Of a stretch of DNA of 64,000 nucleotides, positions 42,301 to 51,395 are shown in pieces. The position numbers were made by a program, and so were the translations under genes. Below the pieces are notes generated by a model that made no database searches, was not told the origin of the DNA, and saw only the letters and a list, made by a program, of their open reading frames with translations. Numbering within the stretch: the stretch's first letter is position 1; the number at the start of each line of letters is the position of its first letter. The DNA is from Cyclobacteriaceae bacterium. GTDB lineage: Bacteria > Bacteroidota > Bacteroidia > Cytophagales > Cyclobacteriaceae. The stretch is taken from the NCBI GenBank assembly GCA_025808415.1, contig CP075525.1, forward strand, positions 3,147,501-3,211,500. The letters are read 5' to 3'.

Positions 42301-42740
42301 CCAACCTGGTGGAAGAAGCGGTACTATCAGAGTTCGATCGCATTACCGAAAGGGGTGGCGTACTGGGGGCTATGGAAACGATGTACCAGCGCGGCAAAAT
42401 CCAGGAAGAAAGTTTGTATTACGAAACGCTGAAGCATACCGGTGAATATCCGATTATCGGGGTGAATACATTCTTAAGTTCAAAAGGCTCGCCCACGGTG
42501 TTGCCGCAGGAAGTAATCCGGGCCACTACCGAAGAAAAAGAGTACCAGATTGCCTTGCTGCGAAACCTGCATCACTTCCATGCCGATAAAACGCCTGCTC
42601 TGCTGGAACGCGTACAACAAGCTGCCATCCGGAATAAAAATATTTTTGAAGAATTAATGGAGGCCGCCAAGGTTTGTTCGCTTGGTCAAATTACGAAAGC
42701 CTTGTTTGAAGTAGGCGGGCAATACAGGCGAAATATGTAG
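39306..42740 (+). CDS. icmF: IcmF: fused isobutyryl-CoA mutase with G-protein chaperone
   Basis: 1144 residues in the order seen only in IcmF: B12-binding domain (about 28-160; cobalt-ligand histidine H43 in [14 protein letters not shown]), MeaB-like GTPase (about 218-500; Walker [13 protein letters not shown] near 224-235, then [20 protein letters not shown]), and the radical mutase barrel (about 560-1140; [45 protein letters not shown]). Interconverts isobutyryl-CoA and butyryl-CoA using adenosylcobalamin, linking valine and fatty-acid carbon; the GTPase domain guards cofactor loading. Single gene with its own promoter and terminator. Residues 174-180 in the linker are encoded by a REP-like palindrome. 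Confidence 0.95.
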   Translation: MSTETISPKKTEKTNLAAHQAPEPYKPKNKVRIVTAASLFDGHDAAINIMRRIIQATGVEVIHLGHDRSVEEVVNTAIQEDAQAIAMTSYQGGHNEYFKYMYDLLKEKGAGHIKIFGGGGGVILPDEIKELMEYGITRIYSPDDGRAMGLQGMINDLVEKSDYPTGKSIANNEPAYRTGRQLTTHNHLPIAQAISAAENYYDEHKDFFSEVNKKAAASKAPVLGITGTGGAGKSSMVDEIVRRFLVDFKEKTIGLISVDPSKRKTGGALLGDRIRMNAINNPRVYMRSLATRQSNLALSAYVKEAIQVLKAAGFDLIILETSGIGQSDTEILDHSDVSLYVMTPEYGAATQLEKIDMLDFADVIALNKFDKRGALDALRDVKKQYQRNHQLWDKKPEEMPVFGTIASQFNDPGTNQLYKYIIDKIVEKTGADLKSSFEITREMSEKIFVIPPHRTRYLSEISENNRNYDAWVNEQVSVAEKLFAFSKTIESVSDASVKKVLLAEFDKVKLNLDPKNWKLIEEWGAKVKQYKEPVFKFKVRDKEIGIQTHTESLSHTQIPKVVLPNYSSWGDVLRWSLQENVPGEFPYTAGIYPFKREGEDPTRMFAGEGGPERTNRRFHYVSLAMPAKRLSTAFDSVTLYGNDPDYRPDIYGKIGNSGVSICCLDDAKKLYSGFNLADPKTSVSMTINGPAPMLLAYFMNAAIDQQCELYIRKNGLEEDVEKKIAALYKDKESERPAYQGSLPKGNDGLGLMLLGVTGDQVLPQEVYEKIKAETLTQVRGTVQADILKEDQAQNTCIFSTEFALRLMGDVQQYFIDKKVRNFYSVSISGYHIAEAGANPITQLAFTLANGFTYVEYYLSRGMDINAFAPNLSFFFSNGVDPEYAVIGRVARRIWAKALKNKYGADARSQMLKYHIQTSGRSLHAQEIDFNDIRTTLQALYAIYDNCNSLHTNAYDEAITTPTEESVRRAMAIQLIINKELGLAKNENPLQGSFIIEELTNLVEEAVLSEFDRITERGGVLGAMETMYQRGKIQEESLYYETLKHTGEYPIIGVNTFLSSKGSPTVLPQEVIRATTEEKEYQIALLRNLHHFHADKTPALLERVQQAAIRNKNIFEELMEAAKVCSLGQITKALFEVGGQYRRNM
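39825..39857 (+). repeat. REP-like palindrome and short repeat inside icmF
   Basis: CCTGCCT (39825-39831) and AGGCAGG (39839-39845) form a stem. The inner bases ACCGGAC resemble the core of the hairpin inside the element at 18627-18764. GCAACTAACAACC follows (39845-39857), a 13-mer that also occurs in the helicase linker at 29614-29626. Both are read in frame, giving PAYRTGR then QLTT. Confidence 0.6.
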
Positions 42741-42762
42741 TAAATGGTTTACTTAAAAAAAT

Positions 42763-42793
42763 AAAACCGGGGACAACTAAATGCCCCGGTTTT
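42763..42793. terminator. Bidirectional terminator between icmF and the 42814 gene
   Basis: Perfect 10-bp stem AAAACCGGGG / CCCCGGTTTT with an 11-base loop, flanked by A-runs on the left and T/A on the right, centred between two convergent genes. It gives a T-run in both directions. Confidence 0.85.
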
Positions 42794-42813
42794 AAAACCA
42801 ACTGTCTGATCAA

Positions 42814-43386
42814 TTAAAACTTGATGCGGTCAATCAGGCCGGCCGTATTGTAAACTTCAAACGTAAATGCATTTGATTTTACATGGCTCATGTTAAAGAT
42901 TTTACCAAAGCTACCGGTTACGGTTTCACGGTATGAACTTACCAGGTTACTTTCACCATCATAGATTTTTACTTCAAAGGTTTCTTGGCCTTGGTTGGCA
43001 ATCATAATGGCAAACTTATTAGCATCTACCGCTTTGGATGACACAGCTGCCTTGGCAGATTCTGGGCTATACTCCACTACAGCTTCCATTTTCTGATCAG
43101 CACTTTTTACCTGTATGGTATACGTACCGGCAGCCATACCTTTAAAGTTAACCGGGCGAATAAAGCCCTTCAAGTTGCGCACCGTTTCACTGTACACCAC
43201 TTTACCCTGGTTGTTAAAAATGGTAAGGGTAAGTGCCGAAGGCTTCTCACCTTCGTAAATCAGTTTATAAACGCCTGACTTTCCGCTGATCACAAATAAA
43301 CCTGTATTATTCGGATCATCCTTAGCCAGCGCAGTAAGAGCACTAAACATAACTAGTGCGGCAAGCATTAATGATTTTGTTTTCAT
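42814..43386 (-). CDS. Secreted beta-rich protein, paralogue of the next gene
   Basis: 190 residues with signal peptide MKTKSLMLAALVMFSALTALA. Two beta-sandwich-like halves: KSGVYKLIYEGEKPSALTLTIFNNQGKVVYSETVRNLKGFIRPVNFKGMAAGTYTIQV, then AIMIANQGQETFEVKIYDGESNLVSSYRETVTGSFGKIFNM. The first half resembles the type IX sorting-domain fold (a strand with GTYTIQV) but no true C-terminal sorting signal is seen. Shares the plan and local wording (GFxRPxN, FSEIVR/YSETVR, GxYxxxV) with the product of 43641-44180, so the two arose by duplication. Function unknown; probably periplasmic or outer-membrane-associated. Confidence 0.7.
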   Translation of the reverse strand: MKTKSLMLAALVMFSALTALAKDDPNNTGLFVISGKSGVYKLIYEGEKPSALTLTIFNNQGKVVYSETVRNLKGFIRPVNFKGMAAGTYTIQVKSADQKMEAVVEYSPESAKAAVSSKAVDANKFAIMIANQGQETFEVKIYDGESNLVSSYRETVTGSFGKIFNMSHVKSNAFTFEVYNTAGLIDRIKF

Positions 43387-43412
43387 AGTTCGTTGTTGTT
43401 TAAATTATACTG

Positions 43413-43420
43413 CAAATGTA
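43413..43420 (-). promoter_or_regulatory. Candidate -7 box for the 42814 gene
   Basis: The - strand reads TACATTTG, which fits TAnnTTTG, 27 bp before the start codon. No good -33 box was seen at the normal spacing, so it is only a candidate. Confidence 0.4.
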
Positions 43421-43586
43421 CGGGCGTGAATAATGTACGGTTGTAAATTGTAAGAAAACCGTATTTATTATTCAGAAAATCGATTGCGGAAATTTAGTTG
43501 CTGTTTTTGTGAGCAACACGTTAAAAAAGAAGTGTTATCAGATCAAAATGATTGATGCAATTTCCGCACACGTTTTCGAAAGGTCA

Positions 43587-43616
43587 TAAAAAAAGCTGCC
43601 GGATTTCTGCGGCAGC
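43587..43616 (-). terminator. Intrinsic terminator of the 43641 gene
   Basis: On the - strand, a stem AGCTGCCG paired with CGGCAGCT with a short loop is followed by a run of seven T, directly after the stop codon of the secreted protein at 43641-44180. Confidence 0.85.
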
Positions 43617-43640
43617 TCGCTTAAAACAAAAGGATATTGC

Positions 43641-44180
43641 TTACTTAGGAAGAACTTCAAACGTTACTTTTCCGGCAGCATTCTTTACCGAATAAACTCT
43701 GCCAAAATCATTGGATATGTTCTGCTTTTCAGTATGTATTCTTCCCAACTGTTCATCATAAATATTTATAATCACTTCTGTTGCATCAAGTGCAGGAATA
43801 TGAAGGGCATATCTATCTGCATCTAATGCTGTTAGCTTGTATACAACTTTACGATCGGGTTGAAGCGATACCACTTCAGCTTTGGTGTTCCTTCCATCCG
43901 AAACCCGTACAACATAATTTCCATGACTGAGCTGGGAAAGATTATAGGGACGTGAAAAACCTTTTTTGGAACGAACAATCTCCGAAAAAACTTCCTTCCC
44001 CTTCAGGTCGGTAATGGTTACGCGGGCAACACTCTCCTTGTCGGACGAATAAACGACCTTAACGACACTTCCGTTCTTTACAAATACAATAGCACTTTCT
44101 TTCGAAGGCTCATCGATGGCACGGGCAAACACAGCGCCTGTTACAACAAGCACTGCAAAAAGGGTTAATACTTTTTTCAT
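43641..44180 (-). CDS. Secreted beta-rich protein, paralogue of the previous gene
   Basis: 179 residues, signal peptide MKKVLTLFAVLVVTGAVFA. Same two-part layout as the 42814 product: SVVKVVYSSDKESVARVTITDLKGKEVFSEIVRSKKGFSRPYNLSQLSHGNYVVRV, then LDADRYALHIPALDATEVIINIYDEQLGRIHTEKQNISNDFGRVYSV. Shared words are GFSRP/GFIRP, FGRVY/FGKIF and the LDADRYALHI/VDANKFAIMI pair. Two tandem copies with independent terminators suggest separate expression. No known domain beyond a T9SS-sorting-like strand pattern. Confidence 0.7.
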   Translation of the reverse strand: MKKVLTLFAVLVVTGAVFARAIDEPSKESAIVFVKNGSVVKVVYSSDKESVARVTITDLKGKEVFSEIVRSKKGFSRPYNLSQLSHGNYVVRVSDGRNTKAEVVSLQPDRKVVYKLTALDADRYALHIPALDATEVIINIYDEQLGRIHTEKQNISNDFGRVYSVKNAAGKVTFEVLPK

Positions 44181-44479
44181 ATAGCTTTACATGTTTGATA
44201 GTGTATAGACGCTCGTGGAGAATTTAAGTTGCAGTGTACTTGTTAAAAAAACGTTAACACAAAAATTTTCTTTTAAATCACTTGAATAACGCTGAAGTTG
44301 CCCGATAACGGATAAAATTAAACTTCGTTGATGATGTGGAGTTTAATTTTAAAAAATATGGTACTTGTTCATTCGTGAACAAAAACATCCCAACATCGGA
44401 CACTGGATACCCGTAGGTTATAACTTGTTTTTGGAGCCCCTACATGTTATTTTCAACCGCTTAATTAACCCCCAATTGT
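44181..44479. other. Intergenic region before the M16 protease
   Basis: About 300 bp without a gene, between divergent neighbours. A palindrome TTGTTCA-TTCG-TGAACAA at 44365-44382 could be an operator. No good TAnnTTTG promoter was found and nothing else is recognised. Confidence 0.4.
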
Positions 44480-47287
44480 ATGATGCGTAAAACTTTTATT
44501 TGGATTTTATTGCTGCTGGTGTCCTGCACGGGCTATGCACAAAAGAAAAAATCAAAAACCACGGATAAAGCACCGGTTGAAACAGTTGCTCCTGCCATTG
44601 AAGTAAAACCTCAAACCCCACCGCCAACAAAAGTCACTTCTGTTGAAGGTATTACAGAGTACAGGCTTCATAATGGCCTACGGGTGTTGCTTTTCCCTGA
44701 CAATTCAAAGCAAACATTTACCATGAATGTTACCTACCTGGTAGGCTCCAAACACGAAAATTATGGTGAAACCGGCATGGCTCACCTGCTCGAACATTTA
44801 GTGTTTAAAGGCACGCCCAAGTACCCTTTCAACATTATGAAGGAGTTGGAAGACCGTGGCGGAAATTTTAACGGAACCACCTCCCTTGACCGCACCAATT
44901 ATTTCGAAATTTTAACCGCTACAGACGAAAACCTGAAATGGGCCATTGAAATGGAAGCCGACAGGATGGTAAATTCTTTTATAGCACAAAAAGACCTGGA
45001 TAGTGAAATGACCGTTGTGCGCAACGAGTATGAAAGCGGTGAAAACAGCCCGGTGGGTGTTCTGTTTAAAAAGCTTTCCGGTGCAGCATATCAATGGCAC
45101 AGCTATGGAAAATCAACTATTGGTGAACGCTCGGATATTGAAAATGTATCCATAGACAGGCTACAGGCTTTCTACAAAAAATACTACCAACCCGATAACG
45201 CTGTTGTTGTATTAGCCGGCAAGTTTGAAGAAGGAAAAGCACTGAATTATATCAATGAATATTTTGGGGCTATTCCTAAACCCAACCGCGAACTTCAAAA
45301 ATTTTATACGCGTGAACCCACACAAGATGGTGAGCGTGTTGTAACCATAAAACGTGTTGGCGATGTGCAATATGCTGCCGTAGCTTACCATATCCCATCC
45401 GGATCACATGAAGACTATGCGCCCATTGCCATTCTCTCAAACCTGCTCACTACCCGTCCTTCCGGAAGGCTCTACAAAGCATTGGTAGATTCCAAAAAAG
45501 CCAGTTCGGTATTCGCTTTAACACGGGCCACTAAAGAGCCGGGTATTATGATGGCATTTGCAGAAGTGCTTAAAGAAAAATCGCTGGACGATGCACGTAA
45601 CACCATGGTAAAAACCCTCAATGATGTGGTAAAAAACCCACCCACAAAAGAAGAAGTTGACCGGGCCAAGACCGAGTTATTGAAACAATTTGAATTAAAT
45701 TTCAATGATGCCGACCGCATCGGTATTTTCCTGAGTGAGTACATCGCCATGGGCGATTGGCGATTGTTCTTTCTTTACCGGGACCGCATTGAAAAGGTTA
45801 CCCCCGATGATGTATTGAGGGTTGCCAAACAATACCTGAAGGATGACAACCGAACCGTTGGGTTGTTTATCCCAACTGAAAAACCTGACCGTTCAGAGAT
45901 ACCCGGTGAACCTGATGTAGCAGCCTTGGTTAAAGATTATAAAGGTAAACAAGCCATTGCCAGTGGCGAGGAGTTTGATCCATCACCGGCCAACATTGAA
46001 GGAAGAACCCAACGGAGCACATTACCCAACGGCATGAAAGTAGCCTATCTCCAAAAGAAAACACGTGGCGAATCGGTCCAGTTACGCATGACACTGCGTT
46101 TTGGCGATGAAAAAAACCTGGTTAACAAAGGCACCATTGGCCAATTTACAGCCAGCATGTTGGACAGGGGCACAACAAAAATGACACGGCAGGAAATAAA
46201 AGATGAATTTGACAAACTGAAAGCAAGAGTCTCCATCTTCGGTAGCGCCTCAACAGTAACGGTATCCATCGAAACCACAGGCCCTAACCTGGCAGAAACA
46301 TTAAAGTTAGTAAGCCATGTGCTAAAGGATGCGTCTTTCCCTGCCGATGAATTTGAAAAGTTGAAAAACGAAAGAATAGCAGGCATAGAATCGCAACGCA
46401 CCGAACCACAGGCCGTAGCTTCCATACGCTTGCAAAAATATACTTCCCCCTATCCAAAAGGCGATCCGCGTTATGCTGAAGATTTTGACGAATCGCTGGC
46501 TTCTATCAAAGCACTTAAACTGGATGATCTTAAAAAATTCCACAAAGATTTTTATGGTGCTAATAATGGAACCTTGGCGATATCCGGTGCTTTCAATACG
46601 GCTGAAATAAATTCTGTCATTACTGAGCAGTTTGGTAATTGGAAAAGTCCTGCAAACTTTAAACGACTAGAGGCGCGCATCAAAAAAGTACAACCTATTG
46701 ATGAAAAACTGGAAACGCCTGACAAAGCGAATGCTTTTTTCCTGGCGCAATACACGTGGGAGTATAGTGACAGCGAACCTGATTATGCTGCGTTAGAACT
46801 GGGCCAGTATATGCTTGGCGGGGGTACTGCTTCTCGCCTTTTCTCCCGTATAAGGGGCAAAGAAGGCATAAGTTATGGTGTAGGCTCATTTTTTAATGCC
46901 GGTAACCTTGATAAGGTTGGCACATTTACGGCTTATGCCATTTATGCCCCTGAAAATGTTGGAAAACTTGAAGAGACCTTTAAGGAAGAAATTCTAAAGG
47001 CTGTTAATGAAGGCTTCACTGCTGAAGAAGTGGAGGCAGCTAAATCCGGATGGTTACAATCACGATCGGTAAACCGTGCACAAGATGCCTCCGTTGCATC
47101 TACCTTAAATAACTATTTATTTACCGGTCGAACCATGAAGTGGGATGAAGAACTGGAAAAAAAGGTTCAGGCTTTAACCGTGGCAGAAATAAATGCTGCC
47201 ATAAAAAAGCATTTAAACTACAACAACCTTAGCATGGTAAAAGCTGGTGACTTTGCTAAAGCTAAAGCCAAAGCTGAGGGGAACTAA
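44480..47287 (+). CDS. M16-family zinc protease, two-domain
   Basis: 935 residues. Signal peptide MMRKTFIWILLLLVSCTGYA; a lipoprotein reading is possible through VSC. N-terminal half carries the inverted zinc motif HLLEH (102-106) in GMAHLLEHLVFKGTP with the third ligand in VVRNEYESGEN. The C-terminal half (about 500-935) is the second M16 unit and lacks HxxEH, as is normal. The half-units are joined by a long linker around residues 475-500. Probably a periplasmic peptidase digesting short or unfolded peptides; relatives of PqqL and YmxG. Ends 20 bp before a strong bidirectional terminator. Confidence 0.9.
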   Translation: MMRKTFIWILLLLVSCTGYAQKKKSKTTDKAPVETVAPAIEVKPQTPPPTKVTSVEGITEYRLHNGLRVLLFPDNSKQTFTMNVTYLVGSKHENYGETGMAHLLEHLVFKGTPKYPFNIMKELEDRGGNFNGTTSLDRTNYFEILTATDENLKWAIEMEADRMVNSFIAQKDLDSEMTVVRNEYESGENSPVGVLFKKLSGAAYQWHSYGKSTIGERSDIENVSIDRLQAFYKKYYQPDNAVVVLAGKFEEGKALNYINEYFGAIPKPNRELQKFYTREPTQDGERVVTIKRVGDVQYAAVAYHIPSGSHEDYAPIAILSNLLTTRPSGRLYKALVDSKKASSVFALTRATKEPGIMMAFAEVLKEKSLDDARNTMVKTLNDVVKNPPTKEEVDRAKTELLKQFELNFNDADRIGIFLSEYIAMGDWRLFFLYRDRIEKVTPDDVLRVAKQYLKDDNRTVGLFIPTEKPDRSEIPGEPDVAALVKDYKGKQAIASGEEFDPSPANIEGRTQRSTLPNGMKVAYLQKKTRGESVQLRMTLRFGDEKNLVNKGTIGQFTASMLDRGTTKMTRQEIKDEFDKLKARVSIFGSASTVTVSIETTGPNLAETLKLVSHVLKDASFPADEFEKLKNERIAGIESQRTEPQAVASIRLQKYTSPYPKGDPRYAEDFDESLASIKALKLDDLKKFHKDFYGANNGTLAISGAFNTAEINSVITEQFGNWKSPANFKRLEARIKKVQPIDEKLETPDKANAFFLAQYTWEYSDSEPDYAALELGQYMLGGGTASRLFSRIRGKEGISYGVGSFFNAGNLDKVGTFTAYAIYAPENVGKLEETFKEEILKAVNEGFTAEEVEAAKSGWLQSRSVNRAQDASVASTLNNYLFTGRTMKWDEELEKKVQALTVAEINAAIKKHLNYNNLSMVKAGDFAKAKAKAEGN

Positions 47288-47307
47288 ATATAATAATCCT
47301 TGCAATC

Positions 47308-47342
47308 AAACTAATAGAGGCCTTAAGGGCCTCTATTAGTTT
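47308..47342. terminator. Strong bidirectional terminator
   Basis: Perfect 15-bp stem, AAACTAATAGAGGCC paired with GGCCTCTATTAGTTT, around a 5-base loop. It lies between the convergent M16 and LON-domain genes and covers the stop codon of the latter (47336-47338). Confidence 0.9.
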
Positions 47343-47923
47343 AAATGAAATGAATCCCGGCTAACCTCTTCGCGCTGGAGCAGGTGCATCTGGAACTTTA
47401 TTTTTGAAAGCAGCAACCGTTCACGCTGTGGCTCATTGGCCGTTAAAAATGCATACCGCTCACCAAGGTCAAGGCTAAGTTCCTGGGCAATGGAATAGAT
47501 GCTGAAAAAACCCTGATGACGGGTAATCTTTCGCTTAACCAGGTAATCCTGGAAAAGTTCGCCCAACTTTGCACCGGCCATTTCAAAGTCATTAATCCGC
47601 CAAAAGCGCACATCACCACCCGGATACATTTTAGATTTGAATGTGCGGAAAAGCGTATCCATATAAAAAATATCCACGCACTTCACAATAATGTCCGACT
47701 CACCACCCGGATATCGTTTGATCACGCTTTCTAATTTCATAAGCGAGCCGATTTTTTCTGTATTCAAGGTGTGATTAAAAAATATACCAAAGCTAACATC
47801 AGCGTTTTCTGCATCCTGCAGAAGTTGCTGGTAGCGGGGCTCAAAAATATGGAGGGGAACCAATTCGCCCGGAAGGGGCAAAATGGAGAGTGGAAACATG
47901 GGAATGGTTGTCACATCAGGCAT
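47336..47923 (-). CDS. LON N-terminal substrate-binding domain protein
   Basis: 195 residues made of a lone LON domain: PMFPLSILPLPGELVPLHIFEPRYQQLLQDA at the start is the hallmark, and the rest is the domain's alpha-helical end. The ATPase and serine-lysine protease parts of Lon are absent, so it is not a protease. Such short proteins occur widely; suggested roles include substrate recognition or cereblon-like ligand binding, unproven. Upstream of it on the same strand is apt, 29 bp away, so the two may be co-transcribed. Confidence 0.87.
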   Translation of the reverse strand: MPDVTTIPMFPLSILPLPGELVPLHIFEPRYQQLLQDAENADVSFGIFFNHTLNTEKIGSLMKLESVIKRYPGGESDIIVKCVDIFYMDTLFRTFKSKMYPGGDVRFWRINDFEMAGAKLGELFQDYLVKRKITRHQGFFSIYSIAQELSLDLGERYAFLTANEPQRERLLLSKIKFQMHLLQREEVSRDSFHLN

Positions 47924-47952
47924 ATTACCTTAACAAGCAAACGGAAAATAAG

Positions 47953-48486
47953 TTAATACGTTACCAGGCAGTCGGGGTTTACCCCAAACTCCCTGCTTAA
48001 CCTTTCATAGCCAGGCAAAAACGAAAGGTTAATTAAAAATGAAAAGCCAGCTACCAGCCCACCCGATTGCTTTACCAGCCTTGCTGCCGCTGCTGCGGTG
48101 CCACCGGTTGCCAGCAAATCATCGTGTACTAAAACATTCCAGCCCTTTTGTATCGCATCTACATGCATTTCAACCGCTGCTGTTCCGTACTCCAAGGTAT
48201 ATTTTTCGGCTACTGTGGTGTACGGTAACTTACCAACTTTGCGTACGGGAATAAAGCTGCAGTTTAGTTCACGTGCCAATATACCGCCTAAAATAAAGCC
48301 TCGCGCCTCCACTGCTGCAATAGCATCTACGTGTTGATGGCGAAAGTGTTTTGCCATTTCGTCAACGGTCAACCTCAACAAATCCGGGTTAGCCAGCACG
48401 GGGGTAATATCTTTAAAAACAATCCCTGGCTTCGGGTAATCAATTACATCGCGGATGGCACTTTTTATTTTTTCTTCCAATAGCAT
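47953..48486 (-). CDS. apt: Adenine phosphoribosyltransferase
   Basis: 177 residues, full length. Purine PRTase motifs: FKDITPVLANPDLLR near the N-terminus, VEARGFILGGILA, KVGKLPYTTVAEKY, and the PRPP-binding loop VLVHDDLLATGGTAAAAA. Salvages adenine to AMP. A promoter candidate lies just upstream (48507-48536). Neighbours: LON-domain gene downstream, OsmC gene divergent. Confidence 0.95.
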   Translation of the reverse strand: MLLEEKIKSAIRDVIDYPKPGIVFKDITPVLANPDLLRLTVDEMAKHFRHQHVDAIAAVEARGFILGGILARELNCSFIPVRKVGKLPYTTVAEKYTLEYGTAAVEMHVDAIQKGWNVLVHDDLLATGGTAAAAARLVKQSGGLVAGFSFLINLSFLPGYERLSREFGVNPDCLVTY

Positions 48487-48506
48487 GGATCAATTTTCTA
48501 ACTTGC

Positions 48507-48536
48507 CAAAAATACGGGAGTGCCCGTGGAAACAAA
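48507..48536 (-). promoter_or_regulatory. Promoter candidate for apt
   Basis: On the - strand, TTTG (48533-48536), 18 bp spacer, TATTTTTG (48507-48514). The -7 box matches TAnnTTTG; the spacing is one base short of the usual range. It sits 21 bp before the apt start codon. Confidence 0.6.
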
Positions 48537-48561
48537 ATAAAACCAATAATTCATTTCAATA

Positions 48562-48969
48562 ATGCGAATCATTACCCGAATGCTTGAAGATGAGGTTTAT
48601 GAAGCAGCTAATGCCGCTGGTCATACGGTAACCATGGATATGCGAGCGGCTGAACTAAAACAAGCCCAGTCCCCAACGGAACTGCTCCTTTCTTCTGTAG
48701 CGGGTTGCGGAGCGGTTGATATTGTGGTTATCCTAAAAAAAAGAAAAAAAACGATCCACGATTTTACCATTGAAACAACAGGGGTAAGAAGGGATGAAAC
48801 ACCACGGAAATTCCTGAGCATACATTGCAAATACATCATCACATCGCCCGATGTAACCCCCGAAGAACTGGATAAAGCCGCTGCTCTTTCCCTGGAAAAA
48901 TATTGCTCTGTGGCAGCATCGCTGAACAGCGAGATAACGCACTCGGTGGAGGTCCGCACGAGTCGTTAA
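48562..48969 (+). CDS. OsmC/Ohr-family protein
   Basis: 135 residues with the two redox-active cysteines of the family: C in SVAGCGAVDIV and C in LEKYCSVAASL, placed as in OsmC peroxidases. The helix between (DFTIETTGVRRDETPRKFLSIHCKYII) is typical. Likely a thiol peroxidase for organic hydroperoxides. Single gene, divergent from apt; no operon partner seen. Confidence 0.85.
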   Translation: MRIITRMLEDEVYEAANAAGHTVTMDMRAAELKQAQSPTELLLSSVAGCGAVDIVVILKKRKKTIHDFTIETTGVRRDETPRKFLSIHCKYIITSPDVTPEELDKAAALSLEKYCSVAASLNSEITHSVEVRTSR

Positions 48970-48992
48970 GGATTTGTCACTACCTACTATAG

Positions 48993-50237
48993 CTATGGGG
49001 TAACGATACTCCCGTTAAGGATAACCGTATCAATAAGGTTGCTTCCAAAAGCATAGGGAAGAAAAGCTACCGAAGGCATAGGTTTGGTAATAAACACATT
49101 AGCTACCTTACCTTGGGTGATACTGCCATGAGTCTGCTCAAGCTCCAGGGCACAAGCCGTGTTTAGTGTTGCCGCATTGATCGCTTCTTCTGGTGTCATT
49201 TTCATTTTAATACAAGCCAGGGCCATCATTAGCGACATGTTACCAGAGGGCGCACTGCCGGGATTATAATCGGAGGCAATGGCCAAAGGAAGGCCGGCAT
49301 CAATCATTTTTCGGGCCGGTGGAAAAGGTAACCCTAAAAAGAAAGCCGCACCTGGAAGTGCCGTTGGCATTACCGTACTTTGCTTCAGAAGTTCAATTTC
49401 TTCCTCCCCAATATTTTCGAGGTGATCAACACTCAGTGCCTTTGTTTTAATGCCGACCTGCACCCCACCGGAACGATGGAGTTGGTTGGCATGTATGCGG
49501 GGTTTCATGCCAAAACGTTTACCCTGTTCAACAATCCGTTCGGTTTCATCTGCAGAGAAAAATCCCTGCTCGCAAAATACATCAATGTAATCGGCCAGTT
49601 TTTGCTCAGCTACCGCAGGGATCATTTCCTGAAGGATTTGTTCAATGTAATCTTCTTTCTTCTTATCCTTTGGAACCGCATGCGCCCCCAGAAACGTTGT
49701 TCGCACCGTTAGTGGTGTTTCCTTTCCTATCCTTCTGGCTACCTTTAGCATTTTCAATTCATCCTTTGGGGTTAGCCCGTAGCCGCTTTTAATTTCCACA
49801 GCGCCTGTTCCGGATTGCATAATTTCACCAGCCCTTATGAGGGAACGTTCAAATAACTCCTCGTCCGAGGTTTGCTGAAGTTTTTTCGCTGAATTTAAAA
49901 TTCCACCCCCACCGGCAGCTATCTGCTCATAGGTTGCTCCTTTAATCTTCATCACAAATTCTTCTTCACGACTGGCAGCAAAAACAAGGTGTGTGTGCGA
50001 ATCGACAAACGAAGGAAAAACAAACCGATTGGACGCATCGATTACCGCAGTCGCCCGGTAGTTTGCCGGCAGGTCAACCATTGAACCATACCTTGCGATT
50101 TTTCCTTCCGTTATAGCCAGGTAGGCATTGGCTAGAATTGGCAAATGAGCCATGGCCGTGCCCTTAAGCGGCAACGAAATTTTATCCCTTACTTGTACGA
50201 GCCCTTTGCAATTGAGGATGAGAATATCCCAGGCCAC
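48993..50237 (-). CDS. hutI: Imidazolonepropionase
   Basis: 414 residues, amidohydrolase superfamily. Metal ligands in DSHTHLVFAA, a second histidine in IHANQLH, VDHLENIGEEE and ASDYNPGSAPSGNM, the last being diagnostic for HutI. Hydrolyses imidazolone-5-propanoate to N-formimino-L-glutamate in histidine breakdown. hutH, hutU and hutG are not in the window. The next gene on the same strand (50244-51293) ends 6 bp before it, so the two might share a transcript. Confidence 0.92.
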   Translation of the reverse strand: MAWDILILNCKGLVQVRDKISLPLKGTAMAHLPILANAYLAITEGKIARYGSMVDLPANYRATAVIDASNRFVFPSFVDSHTHLVFAASREEEFVMKIKGATYEQIAAGGGGILNSAKKLQQTSDEELFERSLIRAGEIMQSGTGAVEIKSGYGLTPKDELKMLKVARRIGKETPLTVRTTFLGAHAVPKDKKKEDYIEQILQEMIPAVAEQKLADYIDVFCEQGFFSADETERIVEQGKRFGMKPRIHANQLHRSGGVQVGIKTKALSVDHLENIGEEEIELLKQSTVMPTALPGAAFFLGLPFPPARKMIDAGLPLAIASDYNPGSAPSGNMSLMMALACIKMKMTPEEAINAATLNTACALELEQTHGSITQGKVANVFITKPMPSVAFLPYAFGSNLIDTVILNGSIVTP

Positions 50238-50243
50238 GAAAAA

Positions 50244-51293
50244 TTATTTACCGAAGGCCTCTACCTTGTAATCAAGATTAGTGCTGTATACCGGAAAGCT
50301 TATCTTTAGCATAGCAAAGAATCCACGGCCATCTACACTTGGTCGGTAGCCGGCTTCAGCGCCATAGGACCAACTTAGGGCCCGGTTAAACTTTCCTTCA
50401 ATACCAGCACGGAAACCAAACGTGTTGGTTTTAATCGCTCCGATGGAATAAGTTTTGCGATCGGCTATAATGGGATTTCCGTTGGCATCTTTTGGTGTGT
50501 AAACAATATCATCAAGCGTTATCCAAGGCGAGACCAGGATGTCGAAATAGGTTGTGAGGATCAGGTCATCCACACCGGTTTCAAACTTATCGAAGCTTAC
50601 GGCCACATTTCTTATCCACGTTAACGATCCGCCTACGTATAAACCCTTTGTGGCAATGTTAGAGAAAATATCTACCCCCTCCGGTAAACCGTTTCCTTCA
50701 TCGTTCTTAAAATCGGCATGGACTAGCCCCTGTGCTTCCATGGCACGGTTAATATCCGTTGAACTATCCCATATTATGCCGCCTAACCGGGCGCCATAAA
50801 TTTTCCTCACCTTACAAGGTATCTCGGCATTTAAGGGCACGCGTGCTGCCCATTTATTTCCTTTGTAGCTGTTTTTATACAAAAACATTTTTGTTTTGGA
50901 ACTCTCCGTAAAGTCTTTCACATGATAGGTACCCCCAAACTCAAAGTAATTGTAAACCTCGGTGCGGTTATCGACATCGCTTATTTTTTGCGCCAGGTCG
51001 CGTGAAAAATCGTAGAAGTTTTTACTGTACGTTTTCCGGAAGTGGGCTTTAAAATCGAGTTTATCGTTGAGGTAATAGCTGGCCTCCAAACCAAAACCGG
51101 CATTTACGTTAGTGGCAAACAACTCGCCATATAAGGGTTGAAAATGTACAAAGAGCTTATTAATGGAATACGGCTCATCGTAAATCTCTTCATAGGTAAC
51201 GGCAGTTTTGTCCTTTCGGTCATCCTGCCCAACGGCAACGGCTGCAAAGGCCAACAGGCATATAGCCGTAAAAAATTGCTTCCCTGTAATCAT
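50244..51293 (-). CDS. Outer-membrane beta-barrel-like protein, unknown
   Basis: 349 residues with signal peptide MITGKQFFTAICLLAFAAVAVGQ. The mature protein is a run of alternating strands with aromatic ends (LFVHFQPLYGELFA, GFGLEASYYLN, FKAHFRKTYS, SYGAEAGYRPSVDG, FAMLKISFPVYS), ending in a strand with K at the end. This fits a 12-16-strand barrel in the outer membrane. No domain recognised. Upstream of hutI by 6 bp and on the same strand. Confidence 0.65.
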   Translation of the reverse strand: MITGKQFFTAICLLAFAAVAVGQDDRKDKTAVTYEEIYDEPYSINKLFVHFQPLYGELFATNVNAGFGLEASYYLNDKLDFKAHFRKTYSKNFYDFSRDLAQKISDVDNRTEVYNYFEFGGTYHVKDFTESSKTKMFLYKNSYKGNKWAARVPLNAEIPCKVRKIYGARLGGIIWDSSTDINRAMEAQGLVHADFKNDEGNGLPEGVDIFSNIATKGLYVGGSLTWIRNVAVSFDKFETGVDDLILTTYFDILVSPWITLDDIVYTPKDANGNPIIADRKTYSIGAIKTNTFGFRAGIEGKFNRALSWSYGAEAGYRPSVDGRGFFAMLKISFPVYSTNLDYKVEAFGK

Positions 51294-51395
51294 AAGAAGG
51301 TTTCTATAACAGGTAAAAGTAAGAAAAATATGGCTATAAATAGTTGCCTGTTACTCCTGATAACCCCTCAGATGTAATATTCAAAACCAATTTGG

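Noticed and set aside
39306-42740. IcmF gene read as an ordinary methylmalonyl-CoA mutase
   Set aside because: The B12 domain is N-terminal and a GTPase domain is fused between it and the barrel, which is the IcmF plan.
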